From assembly GCF_024508295.1 (NCBI RefSeq), contig NZ_CP101990.1, forward strand, positions 2,108,001 through 2,172,000: DNA of 64,000 bases, read 5' to 3'. A model generated the notes under the pieces. The model saw only the letters and a program-made list of their open reading frames with translations. It made no database searches and was not told the DNA's origin. Of the stretch, positions 1-7,338 are shown piece after piece. This stretch comes from Aeromicrobium duanguangcaii (GTDB lineage Bacteria > Actinomycetota > Actinomycetes > Propionibacteriales > Nocardioidaceae). Position 1 is the stretch's first letter. Each line of letters starts with the position of its first letter. The position numbers were made by a program, and so were the translations under genes.

Positions 1-767
1 CCCAGGTCCGCGCGATCCACGAGCTGGGACGTCAGGTCTCCGAGCGGTACGGTGACCTGCCGCGCGGTCTGCGGCCGCACCGCATCGACGAGCTGCCGGT
101 GGCGGTCAGTCTCGACGAGGCCCTCGGCTTCGAGCCGTCGGATGCCGCGCTCAGCCCCAGCTTCATCCCGATCGGTGTGGGCGGCGACACCCTGAGCCTG
201 GAGGGCTTCGACCCGCTCGTGACGGGCCCCGGCTTCCTGGTGGCCGGCCCGCCTCGCTCCGGCCGCAGCTCGGCCCTGCTCATCCCCGTCAACGAGCATC
301 TGAACCACCGTCGGGACGTCCTGGTGATCGCCCCGCGGCGCTCGCCCCTGCGCGACCTCGACGACCGGCGGCTGCAGCTCTTCACCGGCTCCGAGCCCAT
401 CGACGAGATCCGCGAGGCACTGTCGCGGCTGCGCACCCAGCACCTCGTGGTCGTCGACGACTTCGAGGTCGTCGGCGCCGACTCACCCCTGGGCCAGCTG
501 CTGGGAGAGACCTACGGCGCCATGCGCGACACTCCCAACGCGATGATCATCGCCGGCGGCATCGACGAGCTGGGCGCGGTCTACCGAGGCCTGCCGGCCG
601 ATCTCAAGCGCGGCCGCACCGGCCTGGTCCTGTCGCCGCGGGCGTCCAACGACGGCGACGTGCTGAACGCGCGGCTGCCCCGCTCGGTCGGCGCTGCCGT
701 GCCGCCCGGCCGCGGTCTGCTGATCAACCCCACCGGCTACCGGTGGATCCAGGTGCCCAAGGCCTGA
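1..767 (+). CDS. eccC: Type VII secretion FtsK/SpoIIIE-type ATPase EccC, C-terminal part (5' truncated by window edge)
   Basis: The reading frame is open from the window edge (first full codon at base 3) to the TGA ending at 767, so only the last ~255 residues of a larger protein are visible. They contain a P-loop-like GPPRSGRSS followed by a hydrophobic strand ending in two aspartates (HLVVVDDFE), the Walker A and B of an FtsK-type ATPase domain, and end with a GRGLLI...WIQVP strand typical of EccC tails. EccC is the membrane motor that recognises and pumps WXG100 substrates in type VII secretion. WXG100 genes lie immediately downstream on the other strand, which supports the call. The internal GTG at 99 is not the real start. 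This is probably the third (last) ATPase module. The number of modules and the membrane part cannot be judged from here. Confidence 0.8.
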   Translation, partial: QVRAIHELGRQVSERYGDLPRGLRPHRIDELPVAVSLDEALGFEPSDAALSPSFIPIGVGGDTLSLEGFDPLVTGPGFLVAGPPRSGRSSALLIPVNEHLNHRRDVLVIAPRRSPLRDLDDRRLQLFTGSEPIDEIREALSRLRTQHLVVVDDFEVVGADSPLGQLLGETYGAMRDTPNAMIIAGGIDELGAVYRGLPADLKRGRTGLVLSPRASNDGDVLNARLPRSVGAAVPPGRGLLINPTGYRWIQVPKA

Positions 768-781
768 GCCGCGCACGAGGA

Positions 782-808
782 AGGCCCCGGACCGATGGTC
801 CGGGGCCT
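782..808. terminator. Bidirectional terminator hairpin between eccC and the convergent WXG100 gene
   Basis: A perfect inverted repeat with 12-bp arms (AGGCCCCGGACC and its complement) around a 3-base loop sits 14 bases after the eccC stop and 18 bases beyond the stop of the convergent WXG100 gene. There is no clear T-tract, as is usual in actinobacteria. Confidence 0.7.
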
Positions 809-826
809 CTCCATCGAGAAACAGGG

Positions 827-1132
827 TCAGCGGGGCGACTGCAGGGGCGTCAGCACGGGGTGCTGATCGGCTTCCTTGGCACCCTCGGCGAACTTGTTGT
901 GCTGGAACGCCACGTCGGTACCGGCGTTGGAGAACGCCTGGCACAACTGGGTCAGAGCCTGCTTGAACTGCACCCACGCCTCGTTGAACTCCTTGGCGCC
1001 CGTGGACTGCCACTCCTCGTTCGCCTGGTTCAGCGACGCGTCCACGTTGTTGATCATCGTGTCGGTTTCCTGCATCGACTTGTTCAACGTGTTGTACAGC
1101 GCGTAGAGGTCTTCGATCCGAGCTTGCACCAT
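827..1132 (-). CDS. WXG100-family ESX secretion substrate, copy A
   Basis: 101 residues, all helical in character and without a signal peptide, matching the size of WXG100 (EsxA/EsxB) proteins exported by EccC as helical-hairpin dimers. The turn motif is W41-Q-S rather than W-x-G, with a glycine two residues later (WQSTGA). No YxxxD/E export signal is visible at the C-terminus. The start is the ATG at 1132 with AAGGAG nine bases upstream. The protein is identical to the one encoded at 2802-3107, the two genes differing by six synonymous bases. The usual WXG100 partner of different sequence is not seen, so the protein may form homodimers or pair with one of the neighbouring proteins. The family call rests on length, helicity and context. 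Confidence 0.8.
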   Translation of the reverse strand: MVQARIEDLYALYNTLNKSMQETDTMINNVDASLNQANEEWQSTGAKEFNEAWVQFKQALTQLCQAFSNAGTDVAFQHNKFAEGAKEADQHPVLTPLQSPR

Positions 1133-1246
1133 GGCTATCTCTCCTTCGTCGGTTCGTCCCCGAGTGAACTCACGGGACCAAGATGCTGGCCATGAGCGTA
1201 ATGGACAGTTCTGTCCGCAGCAGCCCGAGAGATGCCGAAAAGACGA

Positions 1247-1278
1247 CGATCCCCCCGTTCCCGTGGGGGCGGGGATCG
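1247..1278 (-). terminator. Probable terminator after the PKD-domain gene
   Basis: An inverted repeat (CGATCCCC ... GGGGATCG, with further G/C pairing inward) starts 20 bases beyond the stop of the PKD-protein gene and lies upstream of WXG100 copy A. It suggests that copy A has its own promoter. Confidence 0.5.
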
Positions 1279-1297
1279 AACAAGCGCGAGCGCGGTG

Positions 1298-2233
1298 TCA
1301 GTCAACCTCGGTGACGACCGACTGGATCTCGCCGACGGTCAGCGCCTGGGGCGCGGCGGTGCGGCTGATCGGCGTCGGCATGACGATCGGCTCGCCGTTG
1401 GGCACGTTGATGCGCGCCGTGTAGCCGACCGTCACTCCGACGTTGTAGTCGCCCGACCGCGTGTACGCATGCTCGACCGCGTCGGCCTGGCCGACCGATG
1501 CGTTGCGGACGCCCAGTCCCGTGTCGGAGGTCCCGTCACCGAAGCTCCAGGTCACGTCGCCCGGCACGAAGTCGACCGGGATCGTGAAGCCCAGGACCAC
1601 CACGTTCACGGTGACCGGCTCGACGTTCGCGGCGAAGTTCGTCGGGACGTTCACGTAGGACTTGGCCGCCGGCTCGATCACGAACGTCGGCGTGGGCGCC
1701 AACGCGCGTGCCTTGTCCATGATGTCGCCCACCGTGATGGTCGGCGGCTCGGACTCGGACGGGTCGGGACGCGAGCGGCACACGGTGCCCTCGGAGGTGA
1801 AGTTCTCACGGGTCGCGCGGTTGTCGGCACCCATCGGCCGCTCGTACACGTACCAGCGGTTGGTGCCGTCACCCGGGCACGACGCCTCGAAGTGCGTGCA
1901 CAGGACGTCGCCGACGGTCTCGTAGTCGCTCACGCCGGGGCCGGTGGCGCGGACCGAGTTGGCGTCACAGGCCGGCACGTAGATGCGCTGCGTCCACGGA
2001 CCGGGGATGGAGATCTTCGTGCCGCCGCCGACACCCGGCGTGCCGCCCGGCGTGCCGTTCTGGCCATCCTCCACGCCGCCGACGTCGGTGCCGCCGCCGG
2101 TGTTCTCACCGGTCCAGTCGGGGTCGGCATGGCTGGCCACCGCCGTGCCCAGCACGATCACGAGGGCGAGCGCCGAGGCCGACAGGCCCTGGCGAAGCGT
2201 CCTCAGCCCAGCGAATAGCGCATGAGTTGCCAC
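1298..2233 (-). CDS. Secreted or membrane-anchored PKD-domain protein of the type VII locus
   Basis: 311 residues from a GTG start at 2233, chosen because GGAAGG lies eight bases upstream and the N-terminus then reads as a signal peptide (about 15 polar/basic residues, a hydrophobic stretch ALALVIVLGTAV, then ASHA-D as cleavage site). A Gly-rich linker (about residues 40-70) precedes a region with paired cysteines. A PKD-like segment near residue 215 has VTWSFGDGTSDTG and HAYTRSGDYNVGVTVGY, the hallmark WxFGDG and HxYxxxGxYxV motifs. PKD domains are beta-sandwich modules of extracellular proteins. The gene overlaps the upstream lipoprotein gene by 31 bases, so the two are probably translationally coupled. 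The molecular role is unknown. Its place between two WXG100 genes suggests a cell-surface component of, or cargo linked to, this secretion locus. Confidence 0.7.
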   Translation of the reverse strand: MATHALFAGLRTLRQGLSASALALVIVLGTAVASHADPDWTGENTGGGTDVGGVEDGQNGTPGGTPGVGGGTKISIPGPWTQRIYVPACDANSVRATGPGVSDYETVGDVLCTHFEASCPGDGTNRWYVYERPMGADNRATRENFTSEGTVCRSRPDPSESEPPTITVGDIMDKARALAPTPTFVIEPAAKSYVNVPTNFAANVEPVTVNVVVLGFTIPVDFVPGDVTWSFGDGTSDTGLGVRNASVGQADAVEHAYTRSGDYNVGVTVGYTARINVPNGEPIVMPTPISRTAAPQALTVGEIQSVVTEVD

Positions 2234-2784
2234 TGGTCGTCCTTCCACCGCAGATCGGCCACGAACGGCAGGTTCTTGGCTGCCTTGATCGTCTCGGCCT
2301 TCTTCGATCCGTCCGGCTCCTCGACGACGGACTTGCCCTTCGGCACGTCCATCGAGAGCTTCACCTGGTAGTACACGTCGTCGTTCACGGTCGGCTTCCC
2401 GGCCGGCCGGTAGGTCACCGGCCCCGAGAGGATCGACTGCTTGTTGATCTTGCCGTCCGTGTAGTTCTGGTCCCAACTCCGGCACGTGTCGCAGGTGTTG
2501 AGATCCGCGATCGAGGCCATCGCGGGCACGTCCGAGGTGGCCATCATGTAGAAGACCGTGTCGGCGGCGAACTCGGCGAACGCCTGCGCGCCCGCGTCGG
2601 TCTTCTCATCGGCGGGCCGCTGCGGCTTGGCGTCCGGCGCCCAGCTGGGCTCGGTCGTGGCCGTGGCCGACGCACTCGCCGACGCCGACGCACGCGGCGG
2701 AGCCGGATCGTCCTCGCCACCGCCACAGGCGGCGGTTCCGAGACCCAGCACCACCACGGCGGCGGCGGTCAGAAGCCTGCGCAT
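2203..2784 (-). CDS. Lipoprotein, DUF6318-like, in the type VII locus
   Basis: 193 residues from the ATG at 2784. The N-terminus MRRLL is followed by a hydrophobic stretch and a lipobox ending GTAAC, then a low-complexity Ser/Ala/Thr/Pro linker. The folded part carries CDTC, then alternating strand-like segments and ends in an aromatic-rich DDQWQLMRYSLG. The layout (lipobox, linker, AxxFxxFxxDTxxYMxATSD..., CxxC) resembles the actinobacterial lipoprotein family DUF6318, whose function is not known to me. It is the second gene of a minus-strand series that starts with WXG100 copy B (17-base gap) and continues into the PKD protein (31-base overlap). It is probably attached to the outer face of the membrane. 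Confidence 0.65.
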   Translation of the reverse strand: MRRLLTAAAVVVLGLGTAACGGGEDDPAPPRASASASASATATTEPSWAPDAKPQRPADEKTDAGAQAFAEFAADTVFYMMATSDVPAMASIADLNTCDTCRSWDQNYTDGKINKQSILSGPVTYRPAGKPTVNDDVYYQVKLSMDVPKGKSVVEEPDGSKKAETIKAAKNLPFVADLRWKDDQWQLMRYSLG

Positions 2785-2801
2785 CCTTGCTCCGGCTCCG
2801 A

Positions 2802-3107
2802 TCAGCGGGGCGACTGCAGGGGCGTCAGCACGGGGTGCTGATCGGCTTCCTTGGCGCCCTCGGCGAACTTGTTGTGCTGGAACGCCACGTCGGTTCCGGC
2901 GTTGGAGAACGCCTGGCACAGCTGGGTCAGAGCCTGCTTGAACTGCACCCAGGCCTCGTTGAACTCCTTGGCGCCGGTGGACTGCCACTCCTCGTTCGCC
3001 TGGTTCAGCGACGCGTCCACGTTGTTGATCATCGTGTCGGTTTCCTGCATCGACTTGTTCAACGTGTTGTACAGCGCGTAGAGATCTTCGATCCGAGCTT
3101 GCACCAT
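2802..3107 (-). CDS. WXG100-family ESX secretion substrate, copy B
   Basis: 101 residues from the ATG at 3107, with GGAGGAG ten bases upstream. Its protein sequence is residue-for-residue the same as copy A at 827-1132, including W41-Q-S in place of W-x-G. The two genes differ at six positions, all silent, and similarity continues about 20 bases upstream of the start across the ribosome binding site. It is the first gene of a probable operon with the lipoprotein and PKD genes. The preserved identity indicates either recent duplication with purifying selection or gene conversion. The role inferred is that of an exported substrate of the EccC machine. Confidence 0.8.
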   Translation of the reverse strand: MVQARIEDLYALYNTLNKSMQETDTMINNVDASLNQANEEWQSTGAKEFNEAWVQFKQALTQLCQAFSNAGTDVAFQHNKFAEGAKEADQHPVLTPLQSPR

Positions 3108-3179
3108 GAGTTGTGACTCCTCCGTCGGTTCGTCCCCCCGAAACCACTCGAACACAGGGACTGTCAGTAATGAAGCACG

Positions 3180-3185
3180 ATAGTA
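3180..3185 (-). promoter_or_regulatory. Candidate -10 element for WXG100 copy B
   Basis: On the minus strand the hexamer TACTAT lies about 70 bases upstream of the copy B start, in the gap between divergent genes. No convincing -35 was found, so this is tentative. Confidence 0.3.
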
Positions 3186-3315
3186 GCGGAGATCGCGAGG
3201 ACGGCAGCACGAAGCGACCATGTTCACATGGCCCGTTGTGACCATGTCTGCAGGACGAATGCCTCGTCTCTCTGTAGTCTGCTCTGCGAGAGCACACCAT
3301 CAGCCGGGGGAATCG

Positions 3316-3660
3316 ATGACGCCTGAAGAGACCGAGGACAAGACCGAGCCCAACCTGTTCCGTTCGACGCTGCAGTCGGCGAAGACGACGGTGGCCACCT
3401 GCGGCGACAACGTGCATTCCGGTTACGGGTCTCCCCTCGACGCGATCGCGAACCCGTTGGCGAACGGCGGGTGGGTCTGCAAGGAGGCCGACACCTGGAT
3501 CACCGAGCTGAAGGACCAGTGCGCCGGCATCAACGAGGCGTTCGACGACGCCGTCTCCACGATCTCGGCACGGATCGGCACCGAGCCGGACAAGGTTCCC
3601 GAAAACGACTGGCGGGGCACCAACTGGCCCCGACAGTGGCGCATGCGGAACATGTACTGA
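3316..3660 (+). CDS. Unknown 114-residue protein in the type VII locus
   Basis: Starts at the ATG at 3316 behind GGGGG five bases upstream. An upstream in-frame ATG at 3220 has no ribosome binding site. The protein is acidic and helical at first, has two cysteines (VATCGDN, WVCKEAD) and ends in a Trp/Arg-rich tail (WRGTNWPRQWRMRNMY). There is no signal peptide or membrane segment. It is transcribed divergently from the WXG100 operon and is followed ten bases later by the large DUF6571-like gene, so it may be a partner or chaperone of that protein. I do not recognise a family. Confidence 0.6.
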   Translation: MTPEETEDKTEPNLFRSTLQSAKTTVATCGDNVHSGYGSPLDAIANPLANGGWVCKEADTWITELKDQCAGINEAFDDAVSTISARIGTEPDKVPENDWRGTNWPRQWRMRNMY

Positions 3661-3670
3661 GGCCCCTGCC

Positions 3671-5641
3671 ATGACGACCGTCAAGATCGACATCGACATG
3701 ATCGGCGCGGCCATCACCGCCGCCGAGGACCTCGCCTCCTCCATCGACTCCCAGAGCGCCGCGGCGCGGTCGGCCTCCCCCATCAGCCTGCCCTCGCTGG
3801 CCGACGGCACGGTGGGCAAGAAGTCGCAGTGGATCCGCGACCACCTCGAGGACCTGACCACCCGGCGCGATCTGGCGATCCTGCTGGACACGAAGGGCAC
3901 CGGCAGTGCCAGCTACACCGTCGTCAACGACACCCTGTCCGGCGTCAAGGAGATGCTCGGACAGGAGCTCGCCGACTCCGTTTCCGACCTGGACCACAAG
4001 ACCGACCCCGACGAGATCGCTCGCATCACCGCGATGCTCGAGACGTGGAACAAGGACGGCGACGTCATGTCGTCGATGTTCCTCAAACTCGGTCCCGACG
4101 GCACCGTCGGCGCGATGGCGAACATCTCCTCCCTGATGGGATACGGCGGCTCCGGCGATCCCGACGCCTACGCCGACCTGGCCGAGCGCCTGCGCACCGG
4201 CCTGTCCACCGCCTCGAACGATCCGGGATTCCCCGCCGAGCAGTTCGGTCGCGATCTCGTGCGCTACAGCGTCGCGCCCCTGCTGACCGACGAGGAGCAG
4301 CGCGCCTTCGCGGAGAACTTCCCGACGGGCATGAACGGCGCGAACATCCTCACGTTCCTCATGCAGGACACGAACTACCACGACGACTTCCTGCTGGGCG
4401 CCGCCCGCACGCTCGACGAGTTCGAGCAGATGTCCAAGGACGGCATGCTCGACGCCTCCGGGTGGTACAACCACAACGGCCACGGTCCGCTCGACACCGG
4501 CCGCGACGGTGGCTGGTACGACGACCCGATGGCCGCGATCATGCACAACTTCGGCGAGAACCCGCAGGCCGGCCTCACCTTCTTCACCGAGGACCCCGAT
4601 CGCCAGAAGTACTACTTCAACGACCGCTCGTGGGAGGCCGACGGATACGGCGGCATCTCGCACGCCGTCGAGGGCATCGGCACCGATGCCACCAACCTGA
4701 AGAACCACGCCGAGGACACCACCGGTCTGGTCTCGCGGTTCCTGGACCAGGTGGCCAACAGCCCGGGCTTCAACGCCGAGGACGCCACAGCCGCCTCGCC
4801 GCACATCGCCGACCTGCTCAAGTTCTACATGCCGGCCGTCGACAGCGCGCTGCGCAATGGTCCCGCCGAGGGCGACGGCACCTCCGGCCCGTTCTCGCTC
4901 GACCACTTCGGCGACTTCGACCACTACCCCGTCCTGTTCACCGATGACCTCGACTCCCTGATGAGCGTGGCGATGAGCACCCAGGACGGCACCCAGAGCA
5001 TCGCCGAGGGCGTGGGTGGGTTCCAGAAGACCCAGCTCAACAACATCGCCGCCGAGCTGGCCGCGAACCCCGACGACCCGAACCTGCGCACGGAGCTGCG
5101 GGACATCCTGCAGCGGAACGCCTCCCTGCAGGGCTTCACCGAGTACACCGTCGGCACGGTCGAGATCGAGGGCGCCGCCGACCGCGACGCCCAGCGTCAG
5201 GCCTACATCGACCTGGTGTCCGACGCCGCGGGGATGGTCCCGCTGCCCGGTGCCGACCAGCTCGGCGAGGTCGGCGGCAAGCTGCTCGACTACGGCTGGA
5301 GCCAGGCCACCGAGCTGGGCACCAATGCCGCGGGCGACTCGTGGGCCTCCGAGGAGGCAGGCGCGACCGACAACGCCGAGAAGCGCGCCGAGGCCGGGTC
5401 GAACCGCCTCAAGGTCGACACGTTCCTCTCGCTGGTCGAGTCCGGTGTCATCCCGCGCGACGAGGTGCCCGACCACTGGTTCAAGAACGGCCGACTCATC
5501 GGCGTGGGCGACATCCCGCCCGAGCAGATGGGCTCGTACACGCAGAGCGCGATGAACGGCGTGAACGACTACGCGACCAACTACGACCTCGAGGGCGCGT
5601 ACCGGGAGTCGTTCGAGAGCTTCTACCAGCCGGCGAAGTGA
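3671..5641 (+). CDS. Large helical protein, DUF6571-like, probable type VII-linked cargo
   Basis: 656 residues from the ATG at 3671, without a signal peptide or membrane segment. The N-terminal ~110 residues are helical and hydrophilic. The middle part has the pattern of DUF6571 proteins: FLKLGPDGTVGAM near residue 140, then a long helical region, then MHNFGENPQAGLTFFTED...YYFNDRSWEADGYGG followed by segments with conserved Ala/Asp. A hydrophobic Gly/Ala patch (DAAGMVPLPGADQLGEVGG) lies near residue 525. DUF6571 proteins commonly accompany actinobacterial WXG100 loci and have no assigned activity that I know of. I see no catalytic motif. The downstream lipoprotein overlaps its stop by one base, indicating coupled translation. 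It could be an effector, or a structural or surface protein. Confidence 0.6.
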   Translation: MTTVKIDIDMIGAAITAAEDLASSIDSQSAAARSASPISLPSLADGTVGKKSQWIRDHLEDLTTRRDLAILLDTKGTGSASYTVVNDTLSGVKEMLGQELADSVSDLDHKTDPDEIARITAMLETWNKDGDVMSSMFLKLGPDGTVGAMANISSLMGYGGSGDPDAYADLAERLRTGLSTASNDPGFPAEQFGRDLVRYSVAPLLTDEEQRAFAENFPTGMNGANILTFLMQDTNYHDDFLLGAARTLDEFEQMSKDGMLDASGWYNHNGHGPLDTGRDGGWYDDPMAAIMHNFGENPQAGLTFFTEDPDRQKYYFNDRSWEADGYGGISHAVEGIGTDATNLKNHAEDTTGLVSRFLDQVANSPGFNAEDATAASPHIADLLKFYMPAVDSALRNGPAEGDGTSGPFSLDHFGDFDHYPVLFTDDLDSLMSVAMSTQDGTQSIAEGVGGFQKTQLNNIAAELAANPDDPNLRTELRDILQRNASLQGFTEYTVGTVEIEGAADRDAQRQAYIDLVSDAAGMVPLPGADQLGEVGGKLLDYGWSQATELGTNAAGDSWASEEAGATDNAEKRAEAGSNRLKVDTFLSLVESGVIPRDEVPDHWFKNGRLIGVGDIPPEQMGSYTQSAMNGVNDYATNYDLEGAYRESFESFYQPAK

Positions 5642-6225
5642 TGATGCGACGACTCGCGGTCACCGCCGTTCTCGCGGCGACGCTCGCCCTCGCCGCATGC
5701 GGTGACGAGACGGAGCCGAAGGACGACGAGCCCGCCGGCCTGCTGCAGCGGTCCGACCTGCCCGAGGTCGAGGACGTCACGGTCAGCGACCAGCCGCGGG
5801 TCACCGCGACGACCTGTCCGGCGATGACCTCCGAGTGGAACCTCGCGGTGTCCGAGGAGTTCCGCTCCGCCGAGTACCAGCTGGCCGACGGAAGCCTCGT
5901 GCAGTCGTCGATCCAGGGTCCCGCCTCTGGCAGCGACATGATCGAGCCCACGTTCACGCGGCTCGCGGCGATGATCGACGAGTGCGCGGGGACGACCTTG
6001 CGCAACGGCACGTTCGAGCGCCTCGACGCGCTGACAGACGGCCAGCTCGGCTTCGTCGCGACACAGGAGAACGAGAACGGCACGCAAGTGACCGAACGCG
6101 CCTACGCCCGCGTGGACGACCAGCTCGCAGTCTCGGTCACGGTCGTCCACACCGGCGACGGTGAGCCGGCGGTCAGTGCCGCCGATCTGCTGCCCACGGC
6201 GGTCGAGCGAGCCTCCGACGCCTGA
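5641..6225 (+). CDS. Lipoprotein of unknown function (type VII locus)
   Basis: 194 residues. The start is the ATG at 5641, which overlaps the stop of the preceding gene (TGATG), so translation is probably coupled. The signal peptide MMRRLAVTAVLAATLALAAC ends in a clear lipobox (LAAC). The mature part is acidic and has a central CPAMTSEW and CAGTT pair of cysteines, probably a disulfide, and alternating strand/helix segments. The pattern recalls the PknH-like or LpqN-like extracellular sensor folds of actinobacterial lipoproteins, but the resemblance is weak. It ends four bases before the stop of the convergent cysteine desulfurase gene. Confidence 0.6.
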   Translation: MMRRLAVTAVLAATLALAACGDETEPKDDEPAGLLQRSDLPEVEDVTVSDQPRVTATTCPAMTSEWNLAVSEEFRSAEYQLADGSLVQSSIQGPASGSDMIEPTFTRLAAMIDECAGTTLRNGTFERLDALTDGQLGFVATQENENGTQVTERAYARVDDQLAVSVTVVHTGDGEPAVSAADLLPTAVERASDA

Positions 6226-6228
6226 CGC

Positions 6229-7338
6229 TCAGCCCTGCGCCAGTCGAGCCAGCTCGCGCGCGGCCTGATCGAGCGCGACGTCCTCGACCGACTCGTCGAA
6301 CGTGAGGCGCAGCGCCGTCTGCGCGGTGTGACTCTCGACCCCCATCGCCGTCAGGACGTGACTGGGCTCGTCGCTGCCGGCCGCACAGGCCGAGCCGCTG
6401 GAGCAGGTGATCCCGCGCGCCTCCAGATCGACGAGGAGGGACTCACCGGAGCGCCCGGGGACGACGAACGACGCGTGGCCCGGCAGCCGGGACGTGGGGT
6501 GCCCGGTCAGGCGCGCCGCCGGGGCTGTCTCGAGCACCTGGGCCACGAACCGATCTCGCCGCTCGGCGACGCGGGTGGCGTCGCCGTGTCCCAGCTCGAG
6601 GGCCGTCGCGAGCCCGACGGCGCCGGCCACGTCCTCGGTGCCGGACCGACGACCGTCCTGCTGGCCTCCCCCGTGCACCAGTGGCTCGAAGCGTTGACGG
6701 CGATCGACCCACAGGACGCCGATGCCCTTCGGGGTGCCGAGCTTGTGGCCGCTGAGACTCAACGCCGTGACTCCGAGCCTGCGCACGTCCAGGTCGAGCC
6801 AACCCGCCGCCTGCACGGCATCGGTGTGGAAGGGCACGCCCCGCGCGGCGGCGCCCGCCGCGAGCTCGGCGATGGGCTGGATCGTGCCGACCTCGTTGTT
6901 GGCGTACTGCACGCTGACCACGGTCGTGTCGTCGCGCAGCGCATCGGCCAGCAGGTCGGGCTGGACCATCCCGTCGGTGTCCACGGGCAGGATCGTCACC
7001 TCGTACCCGAGCCGGCCCAGCCATGCCGCCGACTCCAGCACCGCGGGATGCTCGACGGCGCTGACGATCACGTGGCGTCCGCGCGGGTCGGCCAGGGCGA
7101 TGCCCTTGATCGCCGTGTTGTCGGACTCGGTGCCGCCACTGCAGAAGGTGACCTCGGACGGCCGGGCGCCCAGGTGCCGTGCCACGCGGGCCCGCGCATC
7201 CTCGAGTCCGTGACGGGCCGCGGCTCCGACGTCGTGGTGACTGGCGGGGTTGCCGAAGTCGCGGGTCAGGTAGGGCCACATCGCCTCGAGCACCTCGCGG
7301 CGCACGGGCGAGGTCGCCGCGTGGTCGAGGTAGATCAC
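6229..7338 (-). CDS. Cysteine desulfurase (NifS/IscS family) of the nad operon
   Basis: 369 residues, a class V PLP aminotransferase fold that converts cysteine to alanine and passes the sulfur on for Fe-S cluster assembly. Visible signatures are YLDHAATSPV at the N-terminus, GGTESDNTAI, the PLP lysine in SLSGHKLGTPKG (near residue 195) and the sulfur-accepting cysteine in SSGSACAAGS (near residue 320). The start is a GTG at 7338 that overlaps the nadC stop by four bases. As the last gene of nrtR-nadA-nadB-nadC it probably serves the [4Fe-4S] cluster of NadA, as in the nifS-nadBCA arrangement known from Bacillus. A housekeeping Suf/Isc desulfurase probably exists elsewhere. Confidence 0.9.
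   Translation of the reverse strand: MIYLDHAATSPVRREVLEAMWPYLTRDFGNPASHHDVGAAARHGLEDARARVARHLGARPSEVTFCSGGTESDNTAIKGIALADPRGRHVIVSAVEHPAVLESAAWLGRLGYEVTILPVDTDGMVQPDLLADALRDDTTVVSVQYANNEVGTIQPIAELAAGAAARGVPFHTDAVQAAGWLDLDVRRLGVTALSLSGHKLGTPKGIGVLWVDRRQRFEPLVHGGGQQDGRRSGTEDVAGAVGLATALELGHGDATRVAERRDRFVAQVLETAPAARLTGHPTSRLPGHASFVVPGRSGESLLVDLEARGITCSSGSACAAGSDEPSHVLTAMGVESHTAQTALRLTFDESVEDVALDQAARELARLAQG

Noticed and set aside
2786..2801. The two WXG100 genes as an insertion element with direct repeats
   Set aside because: The repeats are complete functional genes with their ribosome binding sites, and no transposase, terminal inverted repeat or target duplication is seen.
3220..3315. N-terminal extension of the 114-residue protein from the ATG at 3220
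   Set aside because: No ribosome binding site precedes that ATG, the extra residues are of mixed character, and GGGGG is well placed for the ATG at 3316.
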